Part shown: piece by piece, positions 16,533 through 24,305 of the stretch
Layout of the letters: each line of letters begins with the position of its first letter
How positions within the stretch are numbered: the stretch's first letter is position 1
NCBI GenBank assembly: GCA_025463365.1
Contig: JAOBWM010000094.1
Span: 40,861-104,860 of the forward strand
Reading direction: 5' to 3'
Source of the DNA: Acidimicrobiales bacterium
GTDB taxonomy: Bacteria; Actinomycetota; Acidimicrobiia; Acidimicrobiales; Iamiaceae
Length of the DNA stretch: 64,000 nucleotides
Translations under genes and position numbers: made by a program
The notes under the pieces: model-generated
Seen by the model: the letters and a program-made list of their open reading frames with translations, nothing else
Told to the model about the DNA's origin: nothing
The model's database searches: none

Positions 16533-16900
16533 GCCTCACCACCGTCGAGGTAGCGCCACTCGATGCGGGTGACCGGCGTCGCTGGCGTGCACCCCTTGTG
16601 GGTCGAGCAGAAGAACTCCACGAACTCGGGCACGGTCATGTCCGGGAAGCCCTCGCGAGCGACCTCCAGGGGCGTGATCGCCATCAGCGGCTCGCGCCTG
16701 ATCGCCATCACCTCGACGTCGACGATCCGCACGAGGGGCTCGCCCTGGCGGCGCCCCATCACCTTGCGGCACAACGTGAGGCGGTCGCCCTCGCGGAGCA
16801 GGCGCCGGCCGGCCTTGTTCTTCCACCAGCCGACGCGGCGGGTGACGGTCTTGGTGCGGGCGCGGACGGCGTCCTCTGTGAGCGAGACAGACATGAGCAT
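16529..16900 (-). CDS. ASCH-domain-like protein
   Basis: The protein has 123 residues from ATG 16900, after GGGGAG. The pattern MSVSLTEDAVRARTKTVTRR, then GWWKNKAGRRLLREGDRLTL, then VRIVDVEVMAIRREPL is typical of phage ASCH/YqfB-type proteins. This fold is related to PUA and binds or processes nucleic acids and modified nucleosides. The exact substrate is unknown. It sits in the overlapping early gene run. Confidence 0.7.
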   Translation of the reverse strand: MLMSVSLTEDAVRARTKTVTRRVGWWKNKAGRRLLREGDRLTLCRKVMGRRQGEPLVRIVDVEVMAIRREPLMAITPLEVAREGFPDMTVPEFVEFFCSTHKGCTPATPVTRIEWRYLDGGEA

Positions 16901-17616
16901 CAGGCGCTCCCCTCCTCGGCCGCGGCGAGGGCATCCCAGGCGAACACCGCCCATGGGGCAGTCGGTCCGTCGGCGGCAGGGCACCACCAGCCGACGTCCT
17001 CACACCCGCAGCGGTAGCCACTCGGCCCGGGTGCGGCCACGTGTTCGGCGACGAGCGTGACGAGACCGGCGATCGCCAGCTCGTCGAGCGCCGTGTTCGT
17101 CGCCGTGAAGCCGATGTGGGCTGCAGCCGCTCGGGCGTGGGCCCGTGTCGGTGGGCCGTCGCCACCGATCGGGACGAAGAGATCCCCGTCGCAGCTCTCG
17201 ACGACGCTGGCGTCATCGAAGGCTGGAGGGTCGTAGGACGTGCCCCACGAGGTGCGCATGGTCTTGGTCTCGCCGGCGTGGCGGGCATCGTCGGTCCACC
17301 CGCTACACACGTCGCACATGCGGCTCGCGAGTTTGCGGGGGTTGCCGTCCTTCGCTACGAAGTCGTGCGGGCGACCCATCGCGTCGAGGCGGCGCAGCTC
17401 CTGCGCTCGGCTGTTGAGGAGGCATCGGGCGCACATCAGGTCCAGGCCGGCCAGCAAGGGCTTCTCGCACCGGCAGGAGTCACCGGAGGACGAGGCCCGG
17501 AGCGCGATCCGGATGAGCGCAGCGAAGCCGTCGGACTTGACAGCGGCGTCGCCTGACCACGCGAGGTCCAGCGCGGCTACCAGATCGGGGTGCGTGCCAG
17601 GTCGATGTTCGGCCAT
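16900..17616 (-). CDS. Cysteine-rich phage protein, unknown
   Basis: It encodes 238 residues from ATG 17616. Cys clusters occur at CRCEKP, MCARCLLNS, MCDVCSGW and CGCEDVGWWC, giving up to three zinc-binding pairs, so the protein may be an elaborate zinc ribbon. A helical part (RAHARAAAAHIGFTATNTAL) lies between them. No family name can be given. Confidence 0.6.
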   Translation of the reverse strand: MAEHRPGTHPDLVAALDLAWSGDAAVKSDGFAALIRIALRASSSGDSCRCEKPLLAGLDLMCARCLLNSRAQELRRLDAMGRPHDFVAKDGNPRKLASRMCDVCSGWTDDARHAGETKTMRTSWGTSYDPPAFDDASVVESCDGDLFVPIGGDGPPTRAHARAAAAHIGFTATNTALDELAIAGLVTLVAEHVAAPGPSGYRCGCEDVGWWCPAADGPTAPWAVFAWDALAAAEEGSA

Positions 17617-17762
17617 CACGCCACCTCCGCCCGGTGGTCGCCATACGCGTCCGAGGCATCATCGGCGGCGATGAACGGGCCGGCGGCCCACAACCCACAA
17701 CCGCATGACGCCCAGATCCAACCGTCGGCGTCTACCTCGGTCTGGAACTCGTGGTCGTCCAT
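17616..17762 (-). CDS. Small phage protein (48 residues)
   Basis: A 48-codon ORF exactly fills the space between two coupled genes: its ATG overlaps the stop of the metallopeptidase gene and its stop overlaps the next start. It reads MDDHEFQTEVDADGWIWASC with a Cys pair (CGC) and acidic composition. The tight fit supports a real gene; function is unknown. Confidence 0.6.
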   Translation of the reverse strand: MDDHEFQTEVDADGWIWASCGCGLWAAGPFIAADDASDAYGDHRAEVA

Positions 17763-18319
17763 CACGCCACCTCGCCCTTGCCGTCGAGGCCGGGCAGGCG
17801 GCGCACGCCCTTGGCGATCTCGACGAAGCGGCGGACGTCGGACTTCCACGGGCCGTAGCGGGCGAGGATCTCGTCGAACTCCTCGATGTCGTGCGGCCGC
17901 ATGTAGGGCCGACCGTCCTCGTCGACCTGGCAGTGGTGGAGCTCGTGGTCGACCAGCGCGACGCGCTGCTCGTCGGACAGGCCCCAACGGCCTTCGTCCT
18001 CGACGTCGATGCCCCAGGTGTCGAGGGCGATCTCGATCACGAAGAACGGTGGCGGCTCGACCGGCTTCGAGGACTCGGCCGTGGACGAGAGGATCTCGCC
18101 GGTCTCCCCCACCACCTCGATCGAGTTCGATCGGGCGAGGAAGGCGGTGCGGCCCTTGATGATCCGGGCGGTGCCAAGCACGTCCTTCCCGTTCTTCGAC
18201 GTGGCCTTGTCGCGGAACAGGTACTCGATGCGCCAGCCGATCAGGTGGCGGTGGTGGTCCTCGATCAGCGGCTCGGCGATCGACTCGACCTCGTGGGCCT
18301 GGCGGAACTTGGTGGCCAT
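17762..18319 (-). CDS. Putative phage metallopeptidase
   Basis: The 185-residue protein has an HExxH zinc motif, HELHH at 125-129, within VALVDHELHHCQV. The N-terminal region (WRIEYLFRDKATSKNGKDVLGTARII) matches the pattern of putative phage metallopeptidases that sit in early operons. The substrate is not known. Both ends are coupled to neighbours. Confidence 0.75.
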   Translation of the reverse strand: MATKFRQAHEVESIAEPLIEDHHRHLIGWRIEYLFRDKATSKNGKDVLGTARIIKGRTAFLARSNSIEVVGETGEILSSTAESSKPVEPPPFFVIEIALDTWGIDVEDEGRWGLSDEQRVALVDHELHHCQVDEDGRPYMRPHDIEEFDEILARYGPWKSDVRRFVEIAKGVRRLPGLDGKGEVA

Positions 18320-18978
18320 CAGTCGTCGCCCCCTGCCTGGGTGGCGGTGGCGTGGTCGTCATGGGCGCGTCCGCACCTGGTGCACGAGTGGTGGTAGCCG
18401 CCGTAGGAGCCGGTCTCGACGGTGAACGCGTCTCCTCGCGCCCGGACGAGCCGGGTCGACATCACGACGAAGAACTCCTCGGGGTAGCCGTCGATCACCG
18501 CACGGGCTTCGTCCTCGGTCTGGAGGCCGCCACCGCCGAAGTAGGCGTGTTCGCCGCCGGGGACCGTGAGCTTGATCCGCACCCACTCGCGGGTCGGCAC
18601 GGTGGTGCCGGTCCACTCGGGGCAGGGAGTGGCGAGCCCGCCGAGCTCGACGTCGACGCCGGCGGTGTCGAGAACCTTGCCGAGCGTCGAGCGATGGAGG
18701 GACATCGCTGTCTCGTAGAGCGCCATGAGGGTGGCGGGAACGTCGGCCTCGACCCAGTGCGGATCGTCGGTGTAGTCCCCCGGTTCGCACCGCTCCGGCC
18801 ACCCCTGCTCGGAGTCGGTGTCGATCGCCACGGCGATGTGGGTCGTCGTGTCGTCGCCATCCTCGACGCCGGCGAGGAGACGGAGGGCGACCTCGGCCGC
18901 CATCTGGCGGCCCGTCGCCCGCGCCTCGGCGATGATCTCCTCGTCGCTGCTCGTGGCAGTGGGGCTCGTGGCGGTCAT
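18319..18978 (-). CDS. Phage protein, unknown (219 residues)
   Basis: It has an acidic N-terminus, a Gly-rich segment (HAYFGGGGLQTEDEARA) and a C-terminal Cys pair (CTRCGRAHDDH) likely to bind zinc. It starts by ATGA overlap with the upstream stop. No family recognised. Confidence 0.55.
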   Translation of the reverse strand: MTATSPTATSSDEEIIAEARATGRQMAAEVALRLLAGVEDGDDTTTHIAVAIDTDSEQGWPERCEPGDYTDDPHWVEADVPATLMALYETAMSLHRSTLGKVLDTAGVDVELGGLATPCPEWTGTTVPTREWVRIKLTVPGGEHAYFGGGGLQTEDEARAVIDGYPEEFFVVMSTRLVRARGDAFTVETGSYGGYHHSCTRCGRAHDDHATATQAGGDD

Positions 18979-19592
18979 CGGACAGCTGCCGCGAGTTCAG
19001 CCAGGTAGCGCATCTGGGGCTCGTCGAGCGTGCGCCCGCGACCGACGTGTCCGCCTTCTCCGACCGCCTCGGGATCGTCCACGATGTAGAACTGCCAGTG
19101 GTCGCAGTCCTCCGCTGGGCGCCCGTCCTCGGTGCGCTCATCGCAGTGGCACATGGTGCCGACGACGAGGCCGCGCAAGCTGTCCCGCACCTCCCTGTCG
19201 ACGGTGGGCAACGCGTCGATGGCCGCGATGCGTTCGTCATAGATGCGCCCCGGGTCCAGCCCTTCGGCCTCGCAGAACGCCCACAGCGATTCTCCAGTGA
19301 GGTCGCCGGCCTCGGCCGTGATCCAGAGGCGGGCGGCGATCTCGTCCGCCTTCACCGCGTCGATGTCGTGCAGCGTCGAGAGGGTCAGGTACAGGTCGTG
19401 CAGATGCAACGTTTCGAGGATCAGCGCGTAGTGGGCGTTGGTCCCACGGCCCACGAAGCGCCAAGAACCTGACGACACCAACTGGCCGCGGGCGGCGGCA
19501 TAGCGCATCAGCTCCTTTGCGGTCGGAGGTTCGGTCGGCCACGGAGCAGCCTGTTCCACGTAGCCCTGTTCAGATTCGGGTTCGTCGCTCAT
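18975..19592 (-). CDS. Phage protein, unknown (205 residues)
   Basis: It encodes an acidic, mostly helical protein from ATG 19592 (ATGA overlap). The segment HYALILETLHLHDLYLTLSTL is strongly helical. A C-terminal CHCDERTEDGRPAEDCDHW resembles a metal-binding loop. Function unknown. Confidence 0.55.
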   Translation of the reverse strand: MSDEPESEQGYVEQAAPWPTEPPTAKELMRYAAARGQLVSSGSWRFVGRGTNAHYALILETLHLHDLYLTLSTLHDIDAVKADEIAARLWITAEAGDLTGESLWAFCEAEGLDPGRIYDERIAAIDALPTVDREVRDSLRGLVVGTMCHCDERTEDGRPAEDCDHWQFYIVDDPEAVGEGGHVGRGRTLDEPQMRYLAELAAAVR

Positions 19593-19771
19593 TGCTTGTC
19601 GGTCCTCTCGGGAGTCAACTTCCGGCCGGGGGCATGGGGTCGGCCAGCGTGGTGGTCCGCGATCAGCGCCTTGTACGCACCTGTGGCCGACTGCTCGGTC
19701 AGATCCGCCGGGTAGACCCGTGCTGTTCGCCGCGGACCAGGTACACCGTCGCTGTGGTCGTCCGAGGCCAT
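19589..19771 (-). CDS. Small phage protein (60 residues)
   Basis: It fits exactly between coupled neighbours (overlaps at 19589-19592 and at 19771). It is basic and rich in Ala/Arg/Thr, with one helical segment (SATGAYKALIADHHAG). No function can be assigned. Confidence 0.5.
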   Translation of the reverse strand: MASDDHSDGVPGPRRTARVYPADLTEQSATGAYKALIADHHAGRPHAPGRKLTPERTDKQ

Positions 19772-20067
19772 CAGGCGACCCGTCCCTTCTTGATGTGCGA
19801 GGCAGCGCGCGCGACGGCGGCCGCCACGGTCGGCGACGCCGACACGTTGTGGGTGTGGAGCAGGAAGTCCCGCGTGGCGTGGAGGCGGTACTTGTGCTCG
19901 GCGTTGTGGATCGACGCGAGGTCGGCCAGCGAGATCCCGTCGAGGACCTCGGATGGAATCCCGTGCAGGGCGACCAGGTGGCCCGCCATGTCGTCGAGGC
20001 TCGGGATCGGCACGGCACCCGGGGTTGGTGCCGGCGGTGCGGGGGCGGCGTTGCGGGCCCGGCTCAC
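19771..20067 (-). CDS. Phage protein, unknown (98 residues)
   Basis: GTG at 20067 overlaps the upstream stop (GTGA). After a Pro/Ala-rich leader the product is helical (LDDMAGHLVALHGIPSEVL, LADLASIHNAEHKYRLHAT). No domain recognised. Confidence 0.55.
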   Translation of the reverse strand: MSRARNAAPAPPAPTPGAVPIPSLDDMAGHLVALHGIPSEVLDGISLADLASIHNAEHKYRLHATRDFLLHTHNVSASPTVAAAVARAASHIKKGRVA

Positions 20068-20363
20068 GACCGTGCCTCGAACACGTGGCCGATGACGGCG
20101 GGCAGCCCGGGCTCGGGCTTCACGAACGAACCGACGTAGGTCAGCCCGCTCGCCTGCAGGCCGGGCACCGCCTGGCCCGTCATGAGCACACAGAGCCGGC
20201 GGCCGGAGACCGGGCCGTCGGGGTCGACGAGGGCCCACACGCACGGCACGCCCAGACCGTCGAGGCCGGCGGTGAGGAGCTCGGCGCGCTCGGGCATGTC
20301 GACGACCTGTAGGCCGGTGGCATCCGCCGGCGGGCGGAGCTCGAACTTCCACACGGCCCTCAT
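20064..20363 (-). CDS. DUF7352-like protein
   Basis: The protein has 99 residues. The series MRAVWKFELRP, then LQVVDMPERAELLTAGLD, then PCVWALVDPDGPV, then YVGSFVKPEPGLPAVIGHVF matches the small family in which a Trp-Lys-[FY] start, a VxMP motif and a terminal HVFE recur in phages and actinobacterial genomes. The biochemical role is unknown. It is coupled at both ends. Confidence 0.65.
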   Translation of the reverse strand: MRAVWKFELRPPADATGLQVVDMPERAELLTAGLDGLGVPCVWALVDPDGPVSGRRLCVLMTGQAVPGLQASGLTYVGSFVKPEPGLPAVIGHVFEARS

Positions 20364-20764
20364 CGCGGCGGCGCCTCGGTGAGCATGGCCAGCATGAGCC
20401 CGCCGAGGGTGGGGCTGCCGGTGAGGTCCTGGAGGGTGACGACCTGGTCGAGGTCGCGCTCGGCCCGCCGGCGGAGCTCGGCCAGCGCCTTGGGAACCGA
20501 CCAGCCGCACTCGACGACGTAGGCGATCCACTGGTGGCGCTCCCACCCGGCCGCCACCTCCGGCGTGGGCGAGCCCGCAGGCCCCGGCGGCGGCCCCTCG
20601 TCGGGCCGCTGGATCGAGGCGGTGGCCTCGCGGCCGGCGCGCTCGAGGAGTCCACCGGCGCTCGCACGAAGGCCCGCCGCCTGGGCGTCGAGCTTGTCCG
20701 CCAAGGCCTGCAGCTGGGCGGCGAGCTGCTCGGCCTCGTCCGGGTCGATCGACGGGGCGGTCAC
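20360..20764 (-). CDS. Phage protein with coiled-coil-like N-terminus
   Basis: GTG 20764 overlaps the upstream stop. Residues about 8-45 (PDEAEQLAAQLQALADKLDAQ) form a heptad-like Leu/Ala helix. The C-terminal part (WIAYVVECGWSVPKALAELR) is also helical. No function recognised; it lies next to an HTH protein in the early operon. Confidence 0.55.
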   Translation of the reverse strand: MTAPSIDPDEAEQLAAQLQALADKLDAQAAGLRASAGGLLERAGREATASIQRPDEGPPPGPAGSPTPEVAAGWERHQWIAYVVECGWSVPKALAELRRRAERDLDQVVTLQDLTGSPTLGGLMLAMLTEAPPR

Positions 20765-21177
20765 GACTTGCCTCCCCACTTCTCCTGGGCCGACTGCTTC
20801 GTGATCCCGAGGGCCTGGCCGATGCGGGACCACGAGTACTCGGAGCGAAGGCCGCGAACCGCCGTGGTGATCGACTCATCGAGGACCTGGCGTAGGGCGA
20901 CGAGCTCGGCCAGCTCCTCGATGTCGGCGATCGCCACGCGCTCCCCCGCCCGGCGGATGAACCGGGTCACCGGGCCGCGGAGGAAGTCGATCGTGTCGTT
21001 CGGGCGGGGTGTCCGACGGGCCTTCTGCGTCTCGCGCAGGCGGGCGTTCTGACGCTCGAGGGTGGCGATCCGCCGCTTGGCGGCGCGGAGCTCGTCGGCC
21101 TTGCTCAACGGCTTCACCAGCGTCAGGTGGGGCCTGACGGTCGAGGGCTGTTCGGCGGCCACTGCGGCGGCGTTCAC
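20761..21177 (-). CDS. Helix-turn-helix phage protein
   Basis: The protein has 138 residues from GTG 21177 (GTGA overlap). A basic coiled-coil segment (ADELRAAKRRIATLERQNA) is followed by a helical region and a C-terminal HTH-like sequence (SWSRIGQALGITKQSAQEKW). Probably a DNA-binding early regulator that dimerises through the coiled coil; its target is unknown. Confidence 0.6.
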   Translation of the reverse strand: MNAAAVAAEQPSTVRPHLTLVKPLSKADELRAAKRRIATLERQNARLRETQKARRTPRPNDTIDFLRGPVTRFIRRAGERVAIADIEELAELVALRQVLDESITTAVRGLRSEYSWSRIGQALGITKQSAQEKWGGKS

Positions 21178-21575
21178 GCGACCGCGCCCGGGTCGGTGCC
21201 ATCGACCGCGCTGAGCCGTGCGATCCTCCACGCTTCGTTGAGCACCGGCGCCATGTCGGCGCTCATCCGGTCGGTCAGCCTCCGGATCGCGTTCTCGGCG
21301 ATGCCGTCGCCGGCGAAGGCAACGATGGCCTCCACCTGCACTCGCACGGCCGCCTCCAGGAGGAGCCCGGCCTTGCTGGCCTTGTACTCGAGTCCGGGGC
21401 CGTCGACGATGCGGCGGGCCTGGTCGACGACGTCGACGATCGGGGCGAGGATCGCCCGCTCGGTCGGGAACTCCTCGGGGTGCAGCGCGTTGAGGAAGCC
21501 GAGGAGGTACTCGTGAGCGCCCGCGAGCGGCTGCTCGACGGGCACGGTGCCCGGGAGGGCGGTGACGACGTCCAT
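21174..21575 (-). CDS. Phage protein, unknown (133 residues)
   Basis: It encodes a largely helical protein (HEYLLGFLNALHPEEFPTER, LLLEAAVRVQVEAIVAFAGD) and is second in the leftward early operon. It starts three bases after the previous stop. No family recognised. Confidence 0.55.
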   Translation of the reverse strand: MDVVTALPGTVPVEQPLAGAHEYLLGFLNALHPEEFPTERAILAPIVDVVDQARRIVDGPGLEYKASKAGLLLEAAVRVQVEAIVAFAGDGIAENAIRRLTDRMSADMAPVLNEAWRIARLSAVDGTDPGAVA

Positions 21576-21578
21576 CGG

Positions 21579-22064
21579 TCAGCCCACCGCCGTGAGGGGG
21601 CTCACCGCGGGGAGCGGGCCGTACTCGGACAAGACGCCCTCGAGGAGGTCGACGGCACTGCGGGTGGCGCGCCGGGTGGCGCGGACATCGCCCTTGGAGA
21701 TCTCGTCGAGCTCGCGCACCTCCCCCATCACCGGCACGCCGAGGTGCTCGAGCGCATCCTCGACGAGGATCTCGCGTGCCCGCAGCAGACGCTCGTCGGG
21801 GCCCGGGTCCGGGTCGGAGTCGGGGGCGGCGGCGAGCAGCGCGTTCCGGGCCCGGTCGAGGAACTGGAGCAGCTCGCCGGCGGAGTCGGCAGCGAGCACG
21901 AACTGCGGGTCGAAGTGGTCACCGACGTGGATCTGGGCGCCACCAACGGAGTGGTTGGTGTACGCCACCGGATGGGCCGTGGGCGCCACCAGCAACGTGA
22001 GGCCGTGCAGCCGAACCGGCGGAGCCGGCGTGTTGGGGATGGTCTCGATCGAGGGGTCTGGCAT
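21579..22064 (-). CDS. First gene of the long early operon, unknown
   Basis: The protein has 161 residues from ATG 22064. It begins with a Pro-rich segment, then shows beta-type alternation (LTLLVAPTAHPVAY, GGAQIHVGDHFDP) and a helical C-terminal half. A 10-bp hairpin lies 27-61 bases upstream in the leader. Function unknown; being first in the operon makes its product an early protein. Confidence 0.55.
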   Translation of the reverse strand: MPDPSIETIPNTPAPPVRLHGLTLLVAPTAHPVAYTNHSVGGAQIHVGDHFDPQFVLAADSAGELLQFLDRARNALLAAAPDSDPDPGPDERLLRAREILVEDALEHLGVPVMGEVRELDEISKGDVRATRRATRSAVDLLEGVLSEYGPLPAVSPLTAVG

Positions 22065-22090
22065 CGGTATCGTTGTCTCCTGTTGTTGGT

Positions 22091-22125
22091 GGCCCGCTCC
22101 GGGTGTCGAAAGCAAGGAGCGGGCC
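22091..22125 (-). terminator. Leader hairpin before the early operon
   Basis: A perfect 10-bp stem (22091-22100 with 22116-22125) with a 15-base loop lies between the membrane gene at 22364-22624 and the first early gene. It may be a terminator for the immunity-side transcript or an attenuator/antitermination site. The remaining space 22126-22363 shows no ORF or repeat I can support; a promoter for the early operon may lie there. Confidence 0.55.
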
Positions 22126-22363
22126 GCTGGCGTTTTCGGGGGTGGGTGGTGGCTGGGCAGCGCCCGGCTACGGGCGAGGTGGAAGCGACGATCTCTCGTC
22201 GCCCCGGCGCTACCGGGGTCATCACCTGCGGAGGGCCCAGCCACCCCGGGAGCGCCTCATCCGGCATCGACACGGGGTGCTCGAGGGAGGGGGATCGAGC
22301 GGGGGGACCCGTGGAGCGGATGAGACGCTCCCGGCACGTCCGGGCGGACGTGCACGAGAAGGG

Positions 22364-22624
22364 CTAGGGAGGCTTCCCCTCGCCCCGGCGCTCGGCCAGC
22401 TCGCGGAAGGCCACCTCGGCGCGGGCGATGGCTTCGAGGGCGGGCCGGGCGTCCGCCGCGATCGTGATCTCGACGGTCCTGGTGGTCCGCGGGGCGGTCG
22501 GTGCCGGGCTCCGGTGCTCGCTCAGCCAGTCGCCGACGTCGACCACCACGACAGCCAAGATCATCAACACCGTCACGGTGCCGGCGAGGACCTCAACCAA
22601 GGCGGTGAACTCCTGCCAAGTCAC
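22364..22624 (-). CDS. Single-span membrane protein (86 residues)
   Basis: GTG 22624 overlaps the stop of the HTH gene upstream. One strongly hydrophobic segment (about 9-30) is followed by a soluble tail with an amphipathic helix (ALEAIARAEVAFRELAE). Similar small membrane proteins near immunity regions sometimes act in superinfection exclusion; that is only a guess from location. Confidence 0.55.
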   Translation of the reverse strand: MTWQEFTALVEVLAGTVTVLMILAVVVVDVGDWLSEHRSPAPTAPRTTRTVEITIAADARPALEAIARAEVAFRELAERRGEGKPP

Positions 22625-22929
22625 GACGCACACACCTCGCCGAGCATCAAGCGGTCGAGCTCGGCGCGATGGATGACCACCCGACCACCGAGATGACCGG
22701 CCTTGATGGCACCGGACTCGACCAGCCGCCGTACCGTCGCCTCGCCCATCCCGAGGTAGCCGGCAGCCTCCTTCGGGGAGAAGCCCGCCCGCTCGACCTC
22801 CGGCCGGGCGCCAAGGCGCTCGGCGACCCGGTCGGCGGCGCGGTCGGCCACCAGGGTGGCGAAGGCATCGACCACGTCGAGGAGCGCGGGCGTCGGGAAC
22901 TGGCGGCGCCAGGCGTCCGGGGCGCTCAC
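22621..22929 (-). CDS. Excisionase-like HTH protein
   Basis: The protein has 102 residues. The C-terminal half holds a MerR/excisionase-type helix-turn-helix: FSPKEAAGYLGMGEATVRRL followed by the wing GAIKAGHLGGRVVIHRAEL. Proteins of this type bend DNA during excision or regulate phage promoters. It is coupled to the XRE gene upstream by a GTGA overlap. No integrase is adjacent, so an excision role is inferred from the fold only. Confidence 0.75.
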   Translation of the reverse strand: MSAPDAWRRQFPTPALLDVVDAFATLVADRAADRVAERLGARPEVERAGFSPKEAAGYLGMGEATVRRLVESGAIKAGHLGGRVVIHRAELDRLMLGEVCAS

Positions 22930-23222
22930 GATGCCTCCGCGAGCTGAGCCCGGCCCGGGTCGTGGGCGGCGACATCCATGATCCCGATCGGCCACTCGAA
23001 GAGGTCGGAGGGCTCACAACCGAGGCCGTAGGCCAGGTCGATCAGAAGGCCGATCGTCAGGCCCCGGTACTCACCGTGCTCGATGCGGGAGATAGTCCCC
23101 TGCTCCTTCCCGGCGCGCGCCCCAAGCTGGGTCTGCGTCAGTCCGGCCCTGAGGCGCAAGCGCTCGATCCGCTTTCCGATCTCGCTTCGGAGGCGCTGCT
23201 CGGTGGAGGTAGGACCCTTCAT
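22926..23222 (-). CDS. XRE-family regulator (Cro-like position)
   Basis: The 98-residue protein has a classic HTH_3 domain (about 14-70): LRLRAGLTQTQLGARAGKEQ, then TISRIEHGEYRGLTIGLLIDLAYGL split over two helices. It is divergent from the XRE gene at 23312 and heads a leftward operon with the excisionase-like gene, so it occupies the Cro-like side of a lysis/lysogeny switch. An operator overlaps its start codon, implying autoregulation. Confidence 0.8.
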   Translation of the reverse strand: MKGPTSTEQRLRSEIGKRIERLRLRAGLTQTQLGARAGKEQGTISRIEHGEYRGLTIGLLIDLAYGLGCEPSDLFEWPIGIMDVAAHDPGRAQLAEAS

Positions 23223-23250
23223 GGTGATTCACCATATGGCGATTCACCAT
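23221..23250. promoter_or_regulatory. Two abutting 15-bp operators in the immunity switch
   Basis: Positions 23221-23235 read ATGGTGATTCACCAT, a perfect dyad about a central T. Positions 23236-23250 read ATGGCGATTCACCAT, the same site with one change. They abut without spacing and the first overlaps the start codon of the leftward XRE gene. They are the likely binding sites of one or both XRE regulators. Confidence 0.75.
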
Positions 23251-23274
23251 GCATTGCAAGCATGGGATTCGGTA

Positions 23275-23303
23275 TTTCTGAGCCGCATAAGCGCAGGTAG
23301 ACT
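23275..23303 (+). promoter_or_regulatory. Candidate promoter for a leaderless repressor transcript
   Basis: A -35-like TTTCTG (23275-23280) and a -10-like TAGACT (23298-23303) are 17 bp apart. Transcription would begin about 7-9 bases past the -10, at or next to the ATG at 23312. No ribosome binding site precedes that ATG, consistent with a leaderless message. Confidence 0.45.
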
Positions 23304-23311
23304 CAGCGGCG

Positions 23312-23695
23312 ATGCCGGGTGATGATGCTGACGTGCTGCTCAGAGAGGTCAACCGGGCCGTAGAAGAGGCCGGACTCACGCAGAAGGTGCTCGCGGCCGA
23401 GCTCGGCGTCGACCAAGGGCGTGTGTCGCTCCTTCTCCGAGGGGCTCGGGGCGCGGTGTTGAGCGCCCAGCAGCTCATCGAGATCGAGCGGATAGCTGGA
23501 CTGGAGCCAGGCGAGATCAACCGCCGGGTGATCGTGCACCACACGTCGGCCGAGAGCCTCTCGAAGCTGATCGCCCAGGGCGACTACGCCACGGCCGCCC
23601 TCGACGGCCGCGACCCCACCGACGCAGAGCGCGGACCGGCGGTCAACCGACCCAGCCCCGCAGGCGGCCAGGACGACAACGAGCTCGGCGCGTAG
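23312..23695 (+). CDS. XRE-family repressor, CI/ImmR-like position
   Basis: The protein has 127 residues with an N-terminal HTH (about 8-65): VNRAVEEAGLTQKVLAAELG, then DQGRVSLLLRGARG. The C-terminal half is short and disordered, without a LexA-like peptidase domain, so RecA-driven self-cleavage is not expected. The gene downstream encodes an ImmA-type peptidase, as in elements where a metalloprotease cleaves the repressor. It is divergent from the Cro-like gene and shares the operator region. Confidence 0.75.
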   Translation: MPGDDADVLLREVNRAVEEAGLTQKVLAAELGVDQGRVSLLLRGARGAVLSAQQLIEIERIAGLEPGEINRRVIVHHTSAESLSKLIAQGDYATAALDGRDPTDAERGPAVNRPSPAGGQDDNELGA

Positions 23696-23734
23696 CACCC
23701 TGTTGCTGTCGTACCCCTTCGGTACCGTCCTGGG

Positions 23735-24187
23735 GTGAGAGACAATCCATGGCGGATACTGCGAGACCGCCCCGCCATCGGGCTCGTGTGGCGCACCTTG
23801 CCCGCCGGCATGGGCAGCCTCTGGGAACCAGGGACCATCGTCCTCGATCCCCACCTCTCACGCGTCGAACGAAGGTGTGCCCTGATGCATGAGCTGGTCC
23901 ACGACGAGCGGCGCATCGGGTGGCCCTTCGCCACGGCCGCCACCATGGAGAAGGAGGAGGCGATCGTCCGGCGGGAGACAGCCAGCCGGTTGGTCCCGGC
24001 CGATGAGCTCTACGCGATGGTGCAGCGTTCCGATGGCATCGAGCCCGTCACCGCCCATCTGGTCGCAGACGAGTTCGACGTGACCTCGGCCGTTGCCCAC
24101 CTCGCCCTACGAACACTCCAACAGCGGATGCTCGAGGCGGAGCTCGCCCGCACCGCCCGACCCGTAGCCCGTGACGACGCTGCCTAA
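23735..24187 (+). CDS. ImmA/IrrE-type metallopeptidase
   Basis: The protein has 150 residues with HELVH at 52-56, the zinc site of ImmA/IrrE peptidases, followed by EKEEAIVRRETASRLV with the downstream acidic ligands typical of the family. In ICEBs1-like systems ImmA cleaves the ImmR repressor and induces the element. Its place 39 bp downstream of the XRE repressor suggests the same pairing here. The start is GTG 23735. It is the last phage gene before the attachment site. Confidence 0.8.
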   Translation: MRDNPWRILRDRPAIGLVWRTLPAGMGSLWEPGTIVLDPHLSRVERRCALMHELVHDERRIGWPFATAATMEKEEAIVRRETASRLVPADELYAMVQRSDGIEPVTAHLVADEFDVTSAVAHLALRTLQQRMLEAELARTARPVARDDAA

Positions 24188-24191
24188 TCGA

Positions 24192-24212
24192 CTCGCGCGC
24201 CCTTCGCGCGAG
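24192..24212 (+). terminator. Hairpin after the ImmA gene
   Basis: CTCGCGCG (24192-24199) pairs perfectly with CGCGCGAG (24205-24212) across a 5-base loop, four bases past the stop of the ImmA gene. It is the probable terminator of the repressor-ImmA transcript and insulates the host junction. Confidence 0.6.
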
Positions 24213-24305
24213 CGATCCTCTATCGGCAGTCGTCGTGCCCAACGGGCCACCGCTCGCCGCCAGTCCTGACAACGGCCGACCACCTACGGCGACCGACTCG
24301 CTCAG

